Source of the DNA: MGBC131033 sp910585655
GTDB lineage: Bacteria; Bacillota; Clostridia; Lachnospirales; Lachnospiraceae
DNA: 48,039 bases
Direction of reading: 5' to 3'
NCBI GenBank assembly: GCA_949502025.1
Contig: CATBCG010000034.1
Span: 1-48,039, forward strand
This document shows positions 1 to 7,685 of the stretch, piece by piece. The notes under the pieces are model-generated. The model worked only from the letters and a program-made list of their open reading frames with translations, ran no database searches and was not told the DNA's origin. Position 1 is the stretch's first letter. Every line of letters starts with the position of its first letter. The position numbers and the translations under genes are program-made.

Positions 1-1
1 C

Positions 2-505
2 TACAATAGTGAGACTATCTTTGAGAGAAACTTGTACTTTTTGCTGCCATTCTTACCATTTAATGATGAAAAGCGATACAAAGCGTGTAATGAGGATAAC
101 GCTAAGTTAGGTCAGCTGCTCATGGAATACCAGGGTGTTGTCTTTGAGTTAGAAGAGAACATTAACGATGGAAAAGTAGAGGGACAGGCAATAAAAGACT
201 TGGCAGTCCTGTTTGAACAGGTAGTAGACCAGTTGGCGATGAACTATGGAAAGGTAAGGAAAGGAGTTGCAGAAATTATGAATAATGGGAAATTTTGGTT
301 GGAAAGTGATAGAGTAAGGGAAGAAGGAAGGGAAGAAGGAAGGGAAGAAGGAAGAAAGGAAGGGGTGGTAGATGCACTCGCTATTCTCTTAAAAACTGGT
401 ATGTCTGAGCATACAGCATTAGAAATGATTGCAGAACAGAAAGGTACTACAGTGAAAGAAATCGAAGAAGTAGTGTATGAAGGGAAAAACTTAGTAAGAG
501 TATAA
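2..505 (+). CDS. Rpn-family recombination-promoting nuclease / PD-(D/E)XK transposase-like protein, C-terminal part
   Basis: The reading frame is open to the left edge of the window, so the start and the catalytic nuclease core are missing. What is visible is the C-terminal part: the TIFERNLYFLLPFLPF segment is typical of the end of the Rpn (PD-(D/E)XK transposase-like) domain, and a helical tail follows. The tail holds a run of REEG repeats encoded by a 12-base direct repeat at about 317-364, a common and variable feature of this family in Lachnospiraceae. Family members are DNA endonucleases that promote RecA-independent recombination and are often found in accessory regions. The TTG at 32 is not a credible start because homologous sequence continues upstream of it. 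A stem-loop follows the stop codon. The family is recognised from memory of its conserved segment; activity cannot be judged. Confidence 0.72.
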   Translation, partial: YNSETIFERNLYFLLPFLPFNDEKRYKACNEDNAKLGQLLMEYQGVVFELEENINDGKVEGQAIKDLAVLFEQVVDQLAMNYGKVRKGVAEIMNNGKFWLESDRVREEGREEGREEGRKEGVVDALAILLKTGMSEHTALEMIAEQKGTTVKEIEEVVYEGKNLVRV

Positions 506-519
506 GGTTATGCCATACT

Positions 520-550
520 AGCAGCTTATATCATCCGTATATGAGCTGCT
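520..550 (+). terminator. Stem-loop after the Rpn gene
   Basis: An inverted repeat with arms AGCAGCTTATAT and ATATGAGCTGCT encloses a short loop and is followed by a loose T-rich stretch. It lies 14 bases after the stop codon and is the likely intrinsic terminator of the Rpn gene. The T-tract is imperfect. Confidence 0.5.
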
Positions 551-596
551 ATTGTTACTTTTAAAGAAATAGGACAGAGTTAAGTAGAAAGCTTCC

Positions 597-950
597 GTGT
601 TGTTGATACACTGGAAGCTTTCTTTGTTAGAGAAAAAGAACCCAATGCCTTATTGGGCGAATGCGAGCAGCAATAGTCTAGCGGGAAACTTAATCCGGGA
701 GGCGGATGCTTCTGTAAAAGAAGAGTTTGAAGTATTGCTGAAAGAAGGGGTAATCCAGACCTTCCTTGATGAGCAGGTGGTATTCCAGCAGATGGAGGAA
801 GAAGCTTCTATAGAAGATACCGTACAGGTTGCCCTGGCACAGCTCGAAGAGAAGAAGTAGGAAGCTACTTTATTAGCGAAGGGAATTCGGAAAGAACGGA
901 TTCAAAAATATGGTTTTGCATTTCAAGGCAAGACGGTTGTATCATTTTAA
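597..950 (+). pseudogene. Decayed C-terminal fragment of an AAA-ATPase-like / PD-(D/E)XK protein
   Basis: The frame contains PMPYWANASSNSLAGNLIRE, which closely resembles the conserved KPYWANTSSNSL segment of the AAA-ATPase-like proteins (PF09820 type) with a C-terminal DUF1703 nuclease, very common in gut Clostridia. It runs to a TAG at 858-860. The same frame then continues through 950 with KGIRKERIQKYGFAFQGK, which is the usual C-terminus of these proteins. The remnant is therefore a gene that has lost its ATPase half and gained an internal nonsense codon. No ribosome binding site is seen. It is most likely a relic and not expressed. The assignment rests on the two conserved blocks. Confidence 0.65.
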
Positions 951-1031
951 TTGCCACCTTATACGCAAGGATTTGATGTATAATCAAAGAGAAATCCTAC
1001 AAACACACTCGCGAGAATGGTAATCCTACCC

Positions 1032-1060
1032 TTGACAAATAATATAAAATAGTGTAGGAT
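1032..1060 (+). promoter_or_regulatory. SigA-type promoter of the marR-degV operon
   Basis: TTGACA at 1032-1037 and TAGGAT at 1055-1060 are separated by 17 bases. The operator palindrome begins about 9 bases after the -10 box and the marR start codon lies 70 bases downstream, so this is the natural promoter of the pair. Confidence 0.7.
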
Positions 1061-1068
1061 ACTTTCTT

Positions 1069-1091
1069 GATAGTTCACATTGTGAACTATC
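1069..1091 (+). promoter_or_regulatory. Perfect palindromic operator, probable MarR binding site
   Basis: Arms GATAGTTCACA and TGTGAACTATC (11 bp each, no mismatch) flank a single central T. The site covers the expected transcription start region just downstream of the -10 box, so a bound protein would block initiation. It fits autoregulation by the MarR-type protein encoded 39 bases further on. The binding protein is inferred from position only. Confidence 0.65.
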
Positions 1092-1129
1092 ATATTGACC
1101 AAAGACCCGGATCTCAAGGATGATGGTAG

Positions 1130-1570
1130 ATGAAAGAAAAAAATGAAGAATTGTTACGATATTGGCTGCGGATTTCGACGGCTATCAATAATGAACGAAT
1201 GGTTTCGGAAATGCCGTACAAGGAAGCGTTGATCTGTAACCTGCTCTACCAAAACCAGAACGAGCATCCAGAGCAGGAGCTGACGGCTACGGATCTATGC
1301 CGGATGACGCGGATGTTAAAATCACAGATGAACCGAACTCTGTGCAGTATGGAGAAAAAGGGACTGATCCAAAGGGAACGTTCTGCTAAGGATAAAAGGC
1401 AGATTTTTTTGCATTTGAATCTGGAACAGGCAGAAGTTTACAAGCAGCAGCATAAAAAAATCCTTATGTTGATCGATACCCTGCTGGAAAAGGCAGGAAG
1501 AGAGCAGGCAGAGGAAATTGTCCGTTTGTTTGGACGGATTGCGGATATCGCGGAAAGTGAGTTATTATGA
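1130..1570 (+). CDS. MarR-family winged-helix transcriptional regulator
   Basis: 146 aa, the normal size for MarR proteins. An N-terminal helix precedes a winged helix-turn-helix at about residues 45-105: LTATDLCRMTRMLKSQMNRT followed by a wing with SAKDKRQIFL, then a C-terminal dimerisation helix. An AAGGA-type site lies just before ATG 1130. It overlaps the degV start by four bases (ATGA), so the two genes are translationally coupled. The perfect palindrome between promoter and gene suggests negative autoregulation. Because the co-transcribed gene encodes a fatty-acid-binding DegV-type protein, the ligand may be a fatty acid or acyl group, by analogy with FabT, but the sequence does not show this. 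Confidence 0.85.
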   Translation: MKEKNEELLRYWLRISTAINNERMVSEMPYKEALICNLLYQNQNEHPEQELTATDLCRMTRMLKSQMNRTLCSMEKKGLIQRERSAKDKRQIFLHLNLEQAEVYKQQHKKILMLIDTLLEKAGREQAEEIVRLFGRIADIAESELL

Positions 1571-2403
1571 TAAAAATTTTAGTGGATTCTTCAGCAGATT
1601 ATCAGATGGAGGAATTAAAGGAAAAGCAGCTTGAACTGATTCCGCTGCCGATTCATTTGGACGGGCAGGAATATATAGACGGCGTAAACTTAGAACGGGA
1701 TGAGTTTTATCGTTTAGTTGCGGCAAGCAAGGATTTTCCGACGACCTCTCAGCCGTCTCCCCAGGAATTTCTGGATATTTTTCAAACCGTTAAGAAAGCA
1801 GGAGACGAACTGATTTGTATTTTGCTTTCGTCAGAACTAAGCGGTACATATGGCTGTGCGGTTTTGGCTAAAGAAATGGCAGACTATGAGGGAATTTATC
1901 TGGTGGATTCTAAGACTGCTACTTGTGCCATTAAAATGCTGGCGGATTATGCCTGCCGTTTGCGGACGGAAGGCGTGACAGCGGGGGAAATTTGTACCAG
2001 ATTAGAGGAACTAAAAGGGAAGGTAAAAGTGATCGCGGCGCTGGATACGCTGGAGTATTTAAGCCGTGGCGGTCGTATCGGCAAAGCGGCGGCAGCGATT
2101 GGGGAAATGGCAAACCTAAAGCCGGTAATCACCTTGACCAAGGAGGGAAAAGTCGGTATTGTAGGCAAATGTCTGGGCGTCAATAAAGCCGTCAACCAAC
2201 TGATAAAGCATTTGCAGGAAAAGCCGCGAAACGAAGCGTTTCCTGTTTATCCAATCTATTCCTTTGGCACAACGAATTGCCAGCGGATGGAGGAACGGGT
2301 AGAAAAGGAAGGTATCTGGCTGAGCGAGCGATTGCAGATTGGCGCTACCATCGGGACGCATATCGGACCAGAGGCGTTTGGGATGGTATATGTAGAGGCA
2401 TAA
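1567..2403 (+). CDS. DegV-family (FakB-like) fatty-acid-binding protein
   Basis: 278 aa, full length for the DegV family. The opening MIKILVDSSADY, the TTSQPSP segment near residue 60, the SSELSGTY motif near residue 98 and LEYLSRGGRIGKA near residue 160 are the family hallmarks. Homologues (FakB) hold a fatty acid while the kinase FakA phosphorylates it, feeding exogenous fatty acids into phospholipid synthesis. No fakA is present here, so it would act with a kinase encoded elsewhere. The start ATG overlaps the stop of the marR gene and no strong Shine-Dalgarno is seen, which points to coupled translation. An intergenic hairpin repeat follows about 140 bases after the stop. Confidence 0.9.
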   Translation: MIKILVDSSADYQMEELKEKQLELIPLPIHLDGQEYIDGVNLERDEFYRLVAASKDFPTTSQPSPQEFLDIFQTVKKAGDELICILLSSELSGTYGCAVLAKEMADYEGIYLVDSKTATCAIKMLADYACRLRTEGVTAGEICTRLEELKGKVKVIAALDTLEYLSRGGRIGKAAAAIGEMANLKPVITLTKEGKVGIVGKCLGVNKAVNQLIKHLQEKPRNEAFPVYPIYSFGTTNCQRMEERVEKEGIWLSERLQIGATIGTHIGPEAFGMVYVEA

Positions 2404-2768
2404 ATTTCGATACTCCTTTTAAGACTATAGAGAAAGTGGAAACTATCGTCAAAAGGCGAGAGCCTCCACTGGCAGAATGACAGGAATTTCATAACACAAA
2501 CAGGAAAGCAGTGGATTTGTTTTAGAGATAAAGCAATTCGCTGTTTTTTGTATGATAGGAAAGTTCTCCGAACTTCCCTATCATACAAAAAACCCTCCGG
2601 GCGGGATGCACACTCGCGCAAATGGAAGATGTTGCCGTAAGACAACCGCGCTCGGTGCGAGAATTCCACTTTGTGGAATTCTTTTTCAATGGTTTTCATT
2701 GCTTTTCCTAAGAAATCGTAGTATAGTTTTAAAAGAGCTTGCAGACAGCAAGACAAAAGGAGCAGGAA
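2404..2768. other. Gene-free stretch dominated by an intergenic hairpin repeat
   Basis: No credible gene is seen on either strand. Reading frames here are created by the repeat and lack ribosome binding sites. The stretch holds about 140 bases of undistinguished sequence, then copy A of the repeat family (2544-2690), then the leader of the solute-binding protein gene with AAAGGAG at about 2756-2762. No clear promoter for the downstream gene was recognised. Confidence 0.6.
2544..2690 (+). repeat. Intergenic hairpin repeat, copy A (longest)
   Basis: The element begins with a near-perfect inverted repeat at 2544-2592 (arms of about 21 bases around CTCCG, one mismatch, flanked by T and A runs) and ends with a hairpin at 2661-2681 whose arms are GAATTCCAC and GTGGAATTC, followed by TTTTT. 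The phrases TAGGAAAGTTCTCCG, GGGATGCACAC and the terminal hairpin recur at 24617-24726, 34041-34156, 38812-38880 and partly at 30531-30563. Copy A differs from the others in carrying the fold-back version of the left end. The terminal hairpin plus T-run could serve as a terminator for degV. Confidence 0.8.
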
Positions 2769-4070
2769 ATGAAAAAAGGGAAACGAGCAAAAAAGGGATT
2801 GCGGCTTATCAGTGGGGTATTGGCGGCTTTTTTTATGCTGGATATGTTAGGCGGCTGTGCGATGAAAAACAAGGTAGTAAATTATGAGATTGGAAAAGCA
2901 CCGGAGCATACTCTTACTTTTTTTGGAAATAAATACGAAACAGCCAATGTAGAAGTGATTGAAGATATTATAATCGGTTATCTGGGAGAAAATAAAGATA
3001 CCATTATTTTATATGAAAGCTTAAAGGGAGCAGATTATTTTGAAGCTTTAAGGAAGCGGGAGGCATCCGGGCATTTGGATGACATTTTTATTGTGGATCA
3101 TGATACTGCGTTGGATTTTTCAGCAAGGGAAAGTCTGGCAGATTTAACGGAATTGGCAAAGACAGTTCCGTTTTTCGATAAAATAAAGAGCCAAATGGAA
3201 GCAGAGGACGGGCGAATTTATTGGGTGCCTACTACGGTATCTGCCTTTGGATTATATTGTAATTTGGATTTGCTAAGGGAACACGGGCAGCAGATTCCAC
3301 GTACTCTAGGGGAGTGGGAAGCAGCATGTGATTATTTTGTGGAGCAGGGCATTACTCCGGTGATTGCCAATCATGATAATTCTTTAAAAACGTTGGCTTT
3401 AGCACAAGGATTTTATCCAATCTATCGGGACGGAAAGCAAAACGAAGTCCTAGAACGGCTCAGCAAAGGAGAAGAGAAGCTAAGCAGCTACTTGCGGGAG
3501 GGGTTTTTGCTGGCGGAGGAATTTTGTAAAAAGGGCTATATAGATGCAAAGAAGACGTTGAAAACACAAAAAACTTCGGATGATTTGGAAGAATTTATAC
3601 AGGGGAATGCGCCCTTTATGCTGACGGGTGCATGGGCGGCGGGACGAGTAAAGGGAATGGAGCCGGATTTTGCTTTTCAGGTAGTACCGTATCCGGTTTT
3701 AGAGGATGGCGCTGTATTGGTGATCAATCTGGATTCCCGTCTGGGTGTTTCTGCGAAAAGCGAGAACCAGGAGATGGCAAAGGAATTTGTGGCTTATTTT
3801 TTACAGGAGGACAACATTCGTCGTTTTGCGGATAACCAGTCGTCGTTTAGCCCGTTAAAGGGAATCGCTTACGAACCGCCTTTAACGGAAATCCAGGATA
3901 TTGTTAGCTATTATCAAACAGAGGTATTGGTGATTGGGACGGACAGTCGTCTAAGGCTTCCAATTTGGGAAAAGCTTGGGGATGTAGCTGACGGGATATT
4001 GACAGGAGAAAATGTAGAAGACTTGCTGGAGTGGTTGGATCAACAGGCGGCAGGAGAAAAAACAGACTGA
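2769..4070 (+). CDS. Extracellular solute-binding lipoprotein (ABC family 1 type), solo
   Basis: 433 aa. ATG 2769 is chosen because AAAGGAG lies 6 bases upstream and the product then starts with a basic segment, a hydrophobic stretch and a lipobox ending at Cys30 (MLGGC). The body has the features of carbohydrate-type binding proteins: an early TLTFFGN strand, a YWVPTTVSAFGLYCNLDLL segment near residue 150, and the ENQEMAKEFVAYFL motif near residue 330. No permease or ATPase gene is nearby. Instead a hybrid histidine kinase starts 20 bases after the stop. The pair resembles three-component sensors in which the binding protein presents a sugar or other ligand to the kinase. The ligand is unknown. 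Confidence 0.83.
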   Translation: MKKGKRAKKGLRLISGVLAAFFMLDMLGGCAMKNKVVNYEIGKAPEHTLTFFGNKYETANVEVIEDIIIGYLGENKDTIILYESLKGADYFEALRKREASGHLDDIFIVDHDTALDFSARESLADLTELAKTVPFFDKIKSQMEAEDGRIYWVPTTVSAFGLYCNLDLLREHGQQIPRTLGEWEAACDYFVEQGITPVIANHDNSLKTLALAQGFYPIYRDGKQNEVLERLSKGEEKLSSYLREGFLLAEEFCKKGYIDAKKTLKTQKTSDDLEEFIQGNAPFMLTGAWAAGRVKGMEPDFAFQVVPYPVLEDGAVLVINLDSRLGVSAKSENQEMAKEFVAYFLQEDNIRRFADNQSSFSPLKGIAYEPPLTEIQDIVSYYQTEVLVIGTDSRLRLPIWEKLGDVADGILTGENVEDLLEWLDQQAAGEKTD

Positions 4071-4090
4071 GAGGGGAGGCAGCGAGGCAG

Positions 4091-6203
4091 ATGAAAAAGC
4101 GAGGGGCATTTTGGATAGTTCTTTTCTTACTGCTTATTTTGTTGGGAGGGGGTACCTGGCTGTTTATAACAGAGGTAAACGACGAGCTATGGAATAGCTC
4201 GGTACGGACGATTACAGAAAGCACGCATCAGGGAGTAAATGCTATTAATATCCAGTTAGAGGCAGATTTTAAGCTCTTAGAAGGCATATGGAAAAACATT
4301 CTTTCTTCTGATCTGAACAAGGAGGCGCTGTCGTTGTATTGGGAAAATACACCGGATGTAATGCTTTATTTAAAAGATCAAAAGGAATTGTATGAAGGAA
4401 CCAGGCTTGATCGGACGGTAGATGTTGCGCTAAGCAGCGCCACTGCCGATCGGGGGCTTGTGGATACGCATATCAGCAGTGTGACAGGTGAAATGGTGTT
4501 CAATATTTTTGTAAGGGTATTCTTAGCAGACGGAACGACTGCCTTTTTGGTAAAAGAGTACCGGACAAAGGAAGTGGCAGATCAGTTTACGCTTTCTTTT
4601 TATAACAGCAACGGTTTTTCTTATTTGGTCGATCAGGCTGGAAACGTCATGGTACGCCCAAGGCATCGGAACAGCAATAAAACATTTTCTAACCTGTTTG
4701 ATATGATTTCCGATCAGGGAAACGATCCGGCTATGGTGGAGATGTTCCGGGAAAGCATCAAGAACCGAAAGAATGGATGGGCAAAATTTTATGATAGGGG
4801 AATTGGCATAGTGTTTTGCTACGAGCCGCTCCGAACGGATTCCGGCTGGCTGATGGTTTCTATTATTCCGGAGTCCATGATTACAAAGCAGGCTACCCAT
4901 ATCCTGCAAAAAACCATGAGCCTTTCCGTGCTTGCCGTTGGCGTGATATTGGCGTTTGCCGCTACCTTTTTCTGGATAAAGCTGCATGAAAACAGAATAC
5001 ATACGAAAGAGCTTCAGGAGGCGCTAGAAAGAGCCGATACGGCGAACCAGGTAAAAGGACAATTTTTAATGGATATGTCGCATGATATCCGTACTCCGTT
5101 AAACGCTATCATAGGTATGACGACGATTGCCGAAGAACAAGTCGCCGATACGGCGAAAGTAAGGGACTGTCTGAAAAAAATCAAGGTTTCAGGCTCCCAT
5201 CTGTTGAGTCTGGTAAGCGATGTATTGGATATGTCGCAGGTGGAACAGGGTTCTGTAATCCTAAAAAACGAAGAATTTTCGTTTCCTGGGCTGTTAGAGG
5301 ATATTCTGACTTTGATGACGCCGCAGGCACAGGAGGCGGGGCTGACGCTGCAGGTAGCGCCGATTTGCATAGAACATACATGGGCAGAAGGAGATCCGTT
5401 TCGTATTCGGCAGATCTTGGTTAATATCATTGGGAACGCCGTCAAATATACGCTTTCCGGTGGGCAGATTTTTTTGGAATTGACGGAAGAAAAGGCAGTA
5501 GAGGACGGTTATCGGACTTATCGGTTTTGCTGTAGGGATACCGGGATTGGTATGGAGCCTGATTTTATCAAAAAGGTCTTTCTGCCGTTTGAACGCGCCC
5601 GGAATACAACGGCAAGCCGGATTGCCGGAACAGGGGTGGGATTGGCGATTACAAAAAATCTGTTGGATTTGATGGGAGGAAGCATTTCGGTAAAAAGTAA
5701 ACCAGGAAAGGGTTCTGTTTTTACGATAGAGCTGCCTCTAAAGGTAATCAAAGAAAAAGAGCCTGTCGTGTCTGATGATTTTGCTGCTGTAGAAGAAGAG
5801 ACAGAAGAAGCCAAGGCAGAATTTTACAGCAGCAAACGGGTTCTGATCGTAGAGGATAATGAACTGAATATGGAGATTATGGGAGCGCTGATGGAGATGA
5901 TTGGCATTCAGACCGAAAAGGCATATAACGGGCAGGAGGCAGTCAATCGGCTGCAGGAGGTTGCGGAAGGGTGGTTTGATTTTTATGGATATCCAAATGC
6001 CGGTACTAGACGGTTATGAAGCGACACGCCGTATCCGCAGAATGGAACGGGAGGATCTAAAGCATATCCCAATCTTTGCCGTATCTGCCAATGCTCTGGC
6101 AGAAGATGTGAAAAATTCTCTGGAAGCAGGGATGAACGGGCATATTTCTAAGCCTGTAGATTTGGATCTGTTAAAGAAAGTCATGGGAGAATGTTTGAAG
6201 TAG
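4091..6203 (+). pseudogene. Hybrid sensor histidine kinase with frameshifted receiver domain
   Basis: ATG 4091 follows GAGGGGAGG by about 10 bases. The order is: membrane segment (residues about 6-27), an extracytoplasmic ligand-sensing region of about 240 residues, a second membrane segment near 280-300, a HisKA domain with phospho-acceptor His331 in MSHDIRTPLN, an HATPase domain with GTGVGLAI, and a receiver starting near residue 583 with VLIVEDN. The receiver frame breaks at about 5965-5982: the upstream frame stops at 6019, while the remaining receiver (FMDIQMPVLDGYEATRR with phospho-acceptor Asp, then FAVSANA and SKPVDLD) is in the next frame and ends at 6203. The kinase core is intact, so a truncated kinase might still be made. 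A sequencing error is possible. Confidence 0.82.
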
Positions 6204-6214
6204 GACTTGACGAA

Positions 6215-6425
6215 AGCCGTTTTCTTTACTATGATAAAAATTGCTTTGTTCGGGGAAACAGGTGAGAATCCTGTACGAGCCCGTCGCCGTGAGGCATATA
6301 TCAAGCTGTTTTTGCTCTTCGTCTAACCAAATGCCACAACTTTGGGACATGTCATTGGAGAGTTTTCTCTGAGAAGGCGGACAAAGAAGATGCCAAGTCG
6401 AAATATCCGAACAAAGTAGACCCCC
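6215..6425 (+). ncRNA. Cobalamin (B12) riboswitch
   Basis: The leader contains GGGGAAACAGGTGAGAATCC, then CTGTACGAGCCCGTCGCCGTGA, which match the conserved core of the adenosylcobalamin riboswitch (GGGAA, GGTGAAAATCC, GCCCCCGCCACTGTGA). CCAAGTCGAAATATC at about 6394-6408 corresponds to the closing AAGTCGGAATACC block. The position directly upstream of a DUF4430 lipoprotein and an ECF S component supports the call. CCCCC near 6421 and AGGGG near 6461 might form the switching hairpin ahead of the ribosome binding site. The outer boundaries are approximate. Confidence 0.85.
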
Positions 6426-6488
6426 TTGGTAGGATATAGCTGCGAGTGCCAGTTTTTTAGGGGAATTATTATCAAAGGAGAGAAACGT

Positions 6489-6944
6489 ATGAAAGAAAGA
6501 ATCCAAAAACGAAAATGGTCATTCGTCCTTTGTATGGTGCTGATTGTGGCTATGGCACTGACAGCAGGCGGCTGTAATGGCAAGACCAAAAAAGAAAGCC
6601 CTGCTGCAAACGGGGCAGAGACGGTACCTCAGGCAGATGGCAGCGTGTTAGGAGACGGCAGTAAGGTGTTTGACGTTACTATCGTGGATCAGGAGGATGT
6701 GGAAACGACATTAGAAATCCATACCGATCAGGAAACGGTAGGAGCAGCGCTATTAGAGCTTGGCTTGATTGCCGGAGAGGAAAGCGAGTATGGTCTGTTT
6801 ATAAAGACGGTTAATGGTCTTACTGCAGACTATGATACGGACGGTGTATACTGGGCGTTTTATATTGACGGCGAATATGCTACAAGCGGTGTGGATTCCA
6901 CACCTGTGACAGAGGGAGCGCATTATTCCTTTCAGGTAGAATAA
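6489..6944 (+). CDS. DUF4430 (transcobalamin C-domain-like) lipoprotein, candidate B12-capture protein
   Basis: 151 aa. ATG 6489 is preceded by AAAGGAG. The N-terminus is a lipoprotein signal with lipobox ending at Cys29 (LTAGGC). After a short linker comes a single domain of about 95 residues, with LEIHTDQETVGAALLELGL, the GLFIKTVNGL strand and YWAFYIDGEYATSGVD; this is the pattern of DUF4430, which is related to the beta domain of intrinsic factor and transcobalamin. Such domains bind cobalamin or similar ligands at the surface. Control by a B12 riboswitch and the adjoining S component (stop to start 2 bases) make B12 or corrinoid capture the best guess. Direct binding is not proven by sequence. 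Confidence 0.82.
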   Translation: MKERIQKRKWSFVLCMVLIVAMALTAGGCNGKTKKESPAANGAETVPQADGSVLGDGSKVFDVTIVDQEDVETTLEIHTDQETVGAALLELGLIAGEESEYGLFIKTVNGLTADYDTDGVYWAFYIDGEYATSGVDSTPVTEGAHYSFQVE

Positions 6945-6946
6945 AA

Positions 6947-7477
6947 ATGAAGCTGACAACAAAAGAAATCGTTGTTTTTGCGATGCTGGGTGTGATTATG
7001 TATGCCTCTAAGCTTATCTTGGAATTCGCACCCAACGTTCATTTGTTAGGCGTTTTTACGATGGCATATACGATTGTTTATCGGAAAAAAGCGCTTTATC
7101 CAATTTATACCTATGTTTTGTTAAACGGTATGTTTTACGGCTTTGCAGCATGGTGGATTCCTTATCTGTATGTTTGGGCATTGTTATGGGGCGTAACACT
7201 GTTACTTGTAAAGAAGCTACCGGAACAAATGCCGAAAAAATGGCAATCGCTTCTTTATATGAGTGTATGTGCAGTACATGGTTTTTTATTTGGGACGCTT
7301 TATGCGCCGGTGCAGGCGATTCTGTTCGGGCTTAGCCTGAAAGGAACCATAGCCTGGATTGCCGCAGGTCTGCCGTGGGATCTGATACATGGTGTGAGCA
7401 ATTTTTTCTGCGGAAGTCTGATTTTACCGATTAGCGCCATGCTGAGGCTGGCGGAGAGAACTACAGAACAAGAATAG
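6947..7477 (+). CDS. ECF transporter S component, candidate cobalamin/corrinoid uptake
   Basis: 176 aa with about six membrane segments: TTKEIVVFAMLGVIMYASKL at the start, then VFTMAYTIVY, YVLLNGMFYGF, YVWALLWGVTLLL, LLYMSVCAVHGFLFGTLYAP and a last segment at the end. Small hydrophobic proteins of this layout are substrate-binding S components of energy-coupling factor transporters, which share the EcfAA'T module encoded elsewhere. The gene starts 2 bases after the DUF4430 lipoprotein and lies under the same B12 riboswitch, so cobalamin or a precursor is the expected substrate, comparable in role to CbrT. A terminator follows immediately. Confidence 0.8.
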   Translation: MKLTTKEIVVFAMLGVIMYASKLILEFAPNVHLLGVFTMAYTIVYRKKALYPIYTYVLLNGMFYGFAAWWIPYLYVWALLWGVTLLLVKKLPEQMPKKWQSLLYMSVCAVHGFLFGTLYAPVQAILFGLSLKGTIAWIAAGLPWDLIHGVSNFFCGSLILPISAMLRLAERTTEQE

Positions 7478-7481
7478 GGGA

Positions 7482-7528
7482 GACCTGCCGGATTTATGGT
7501 ACAAAGTATCATGGCGGCAGGTTCTTTT
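7482..7528 (+). terminator. Intrinsic terminator after the ECF S gene
   Basis: Stem arms GACCTGCCG and CGGCAGGTT are followed by CTTTTTG. The hairpin ends the riboswitch-controlled lipoprotein/S-component transcript, 5 bases after the stop codon. Confidence 0.75.
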
Positions 7529-7602
7529 TGTATTCAAAAAAATGTTTGCTAATGCAGATGCGCTCCGGTGTGATCAAGAAAAGTTTTTTGTGCAAGAAAA
7601 GG

Positions 7603-7631
7603 TTGAATTTATTCGGTGCTTTGTATATACT
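7603..7631 (+). promoter_or_regulatory. Promoter of the nucleoside salvage operon
   Basis: TTGAAT (7603-7608) and TATACT (7626-7631) are separated by 17 bases and lie 55 bases upstream of the deoB start, just after the terminator of the preceding operon. Confidence 0.65.
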
Positions 7632-7685
7632 GAAAACAGAACATATTGTGGCAGGAGAACCTGTTACGGTCAGGGGGTGTTTGCT

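Noticed and set aside
2256..2756. 166-codon minus-strand frame after degV
   Set aside because: It is antisense to the degV 3-prime end and continues through the hairpin repeat; no start signal or domain.
2552..2887. 111-codon frame beginning in repeat copy A
   Set aside because: Most of it is repeat-derived sequence and it overlaps the solute-binding protein signal sequence in another frame.
7542..7685. N-terminal extension of deoB from ATG 7542
   Set aside because: It would include the promoter at 7603-7631 and adds residues absent from the family; ATG 7686 has the ribosome binding site.
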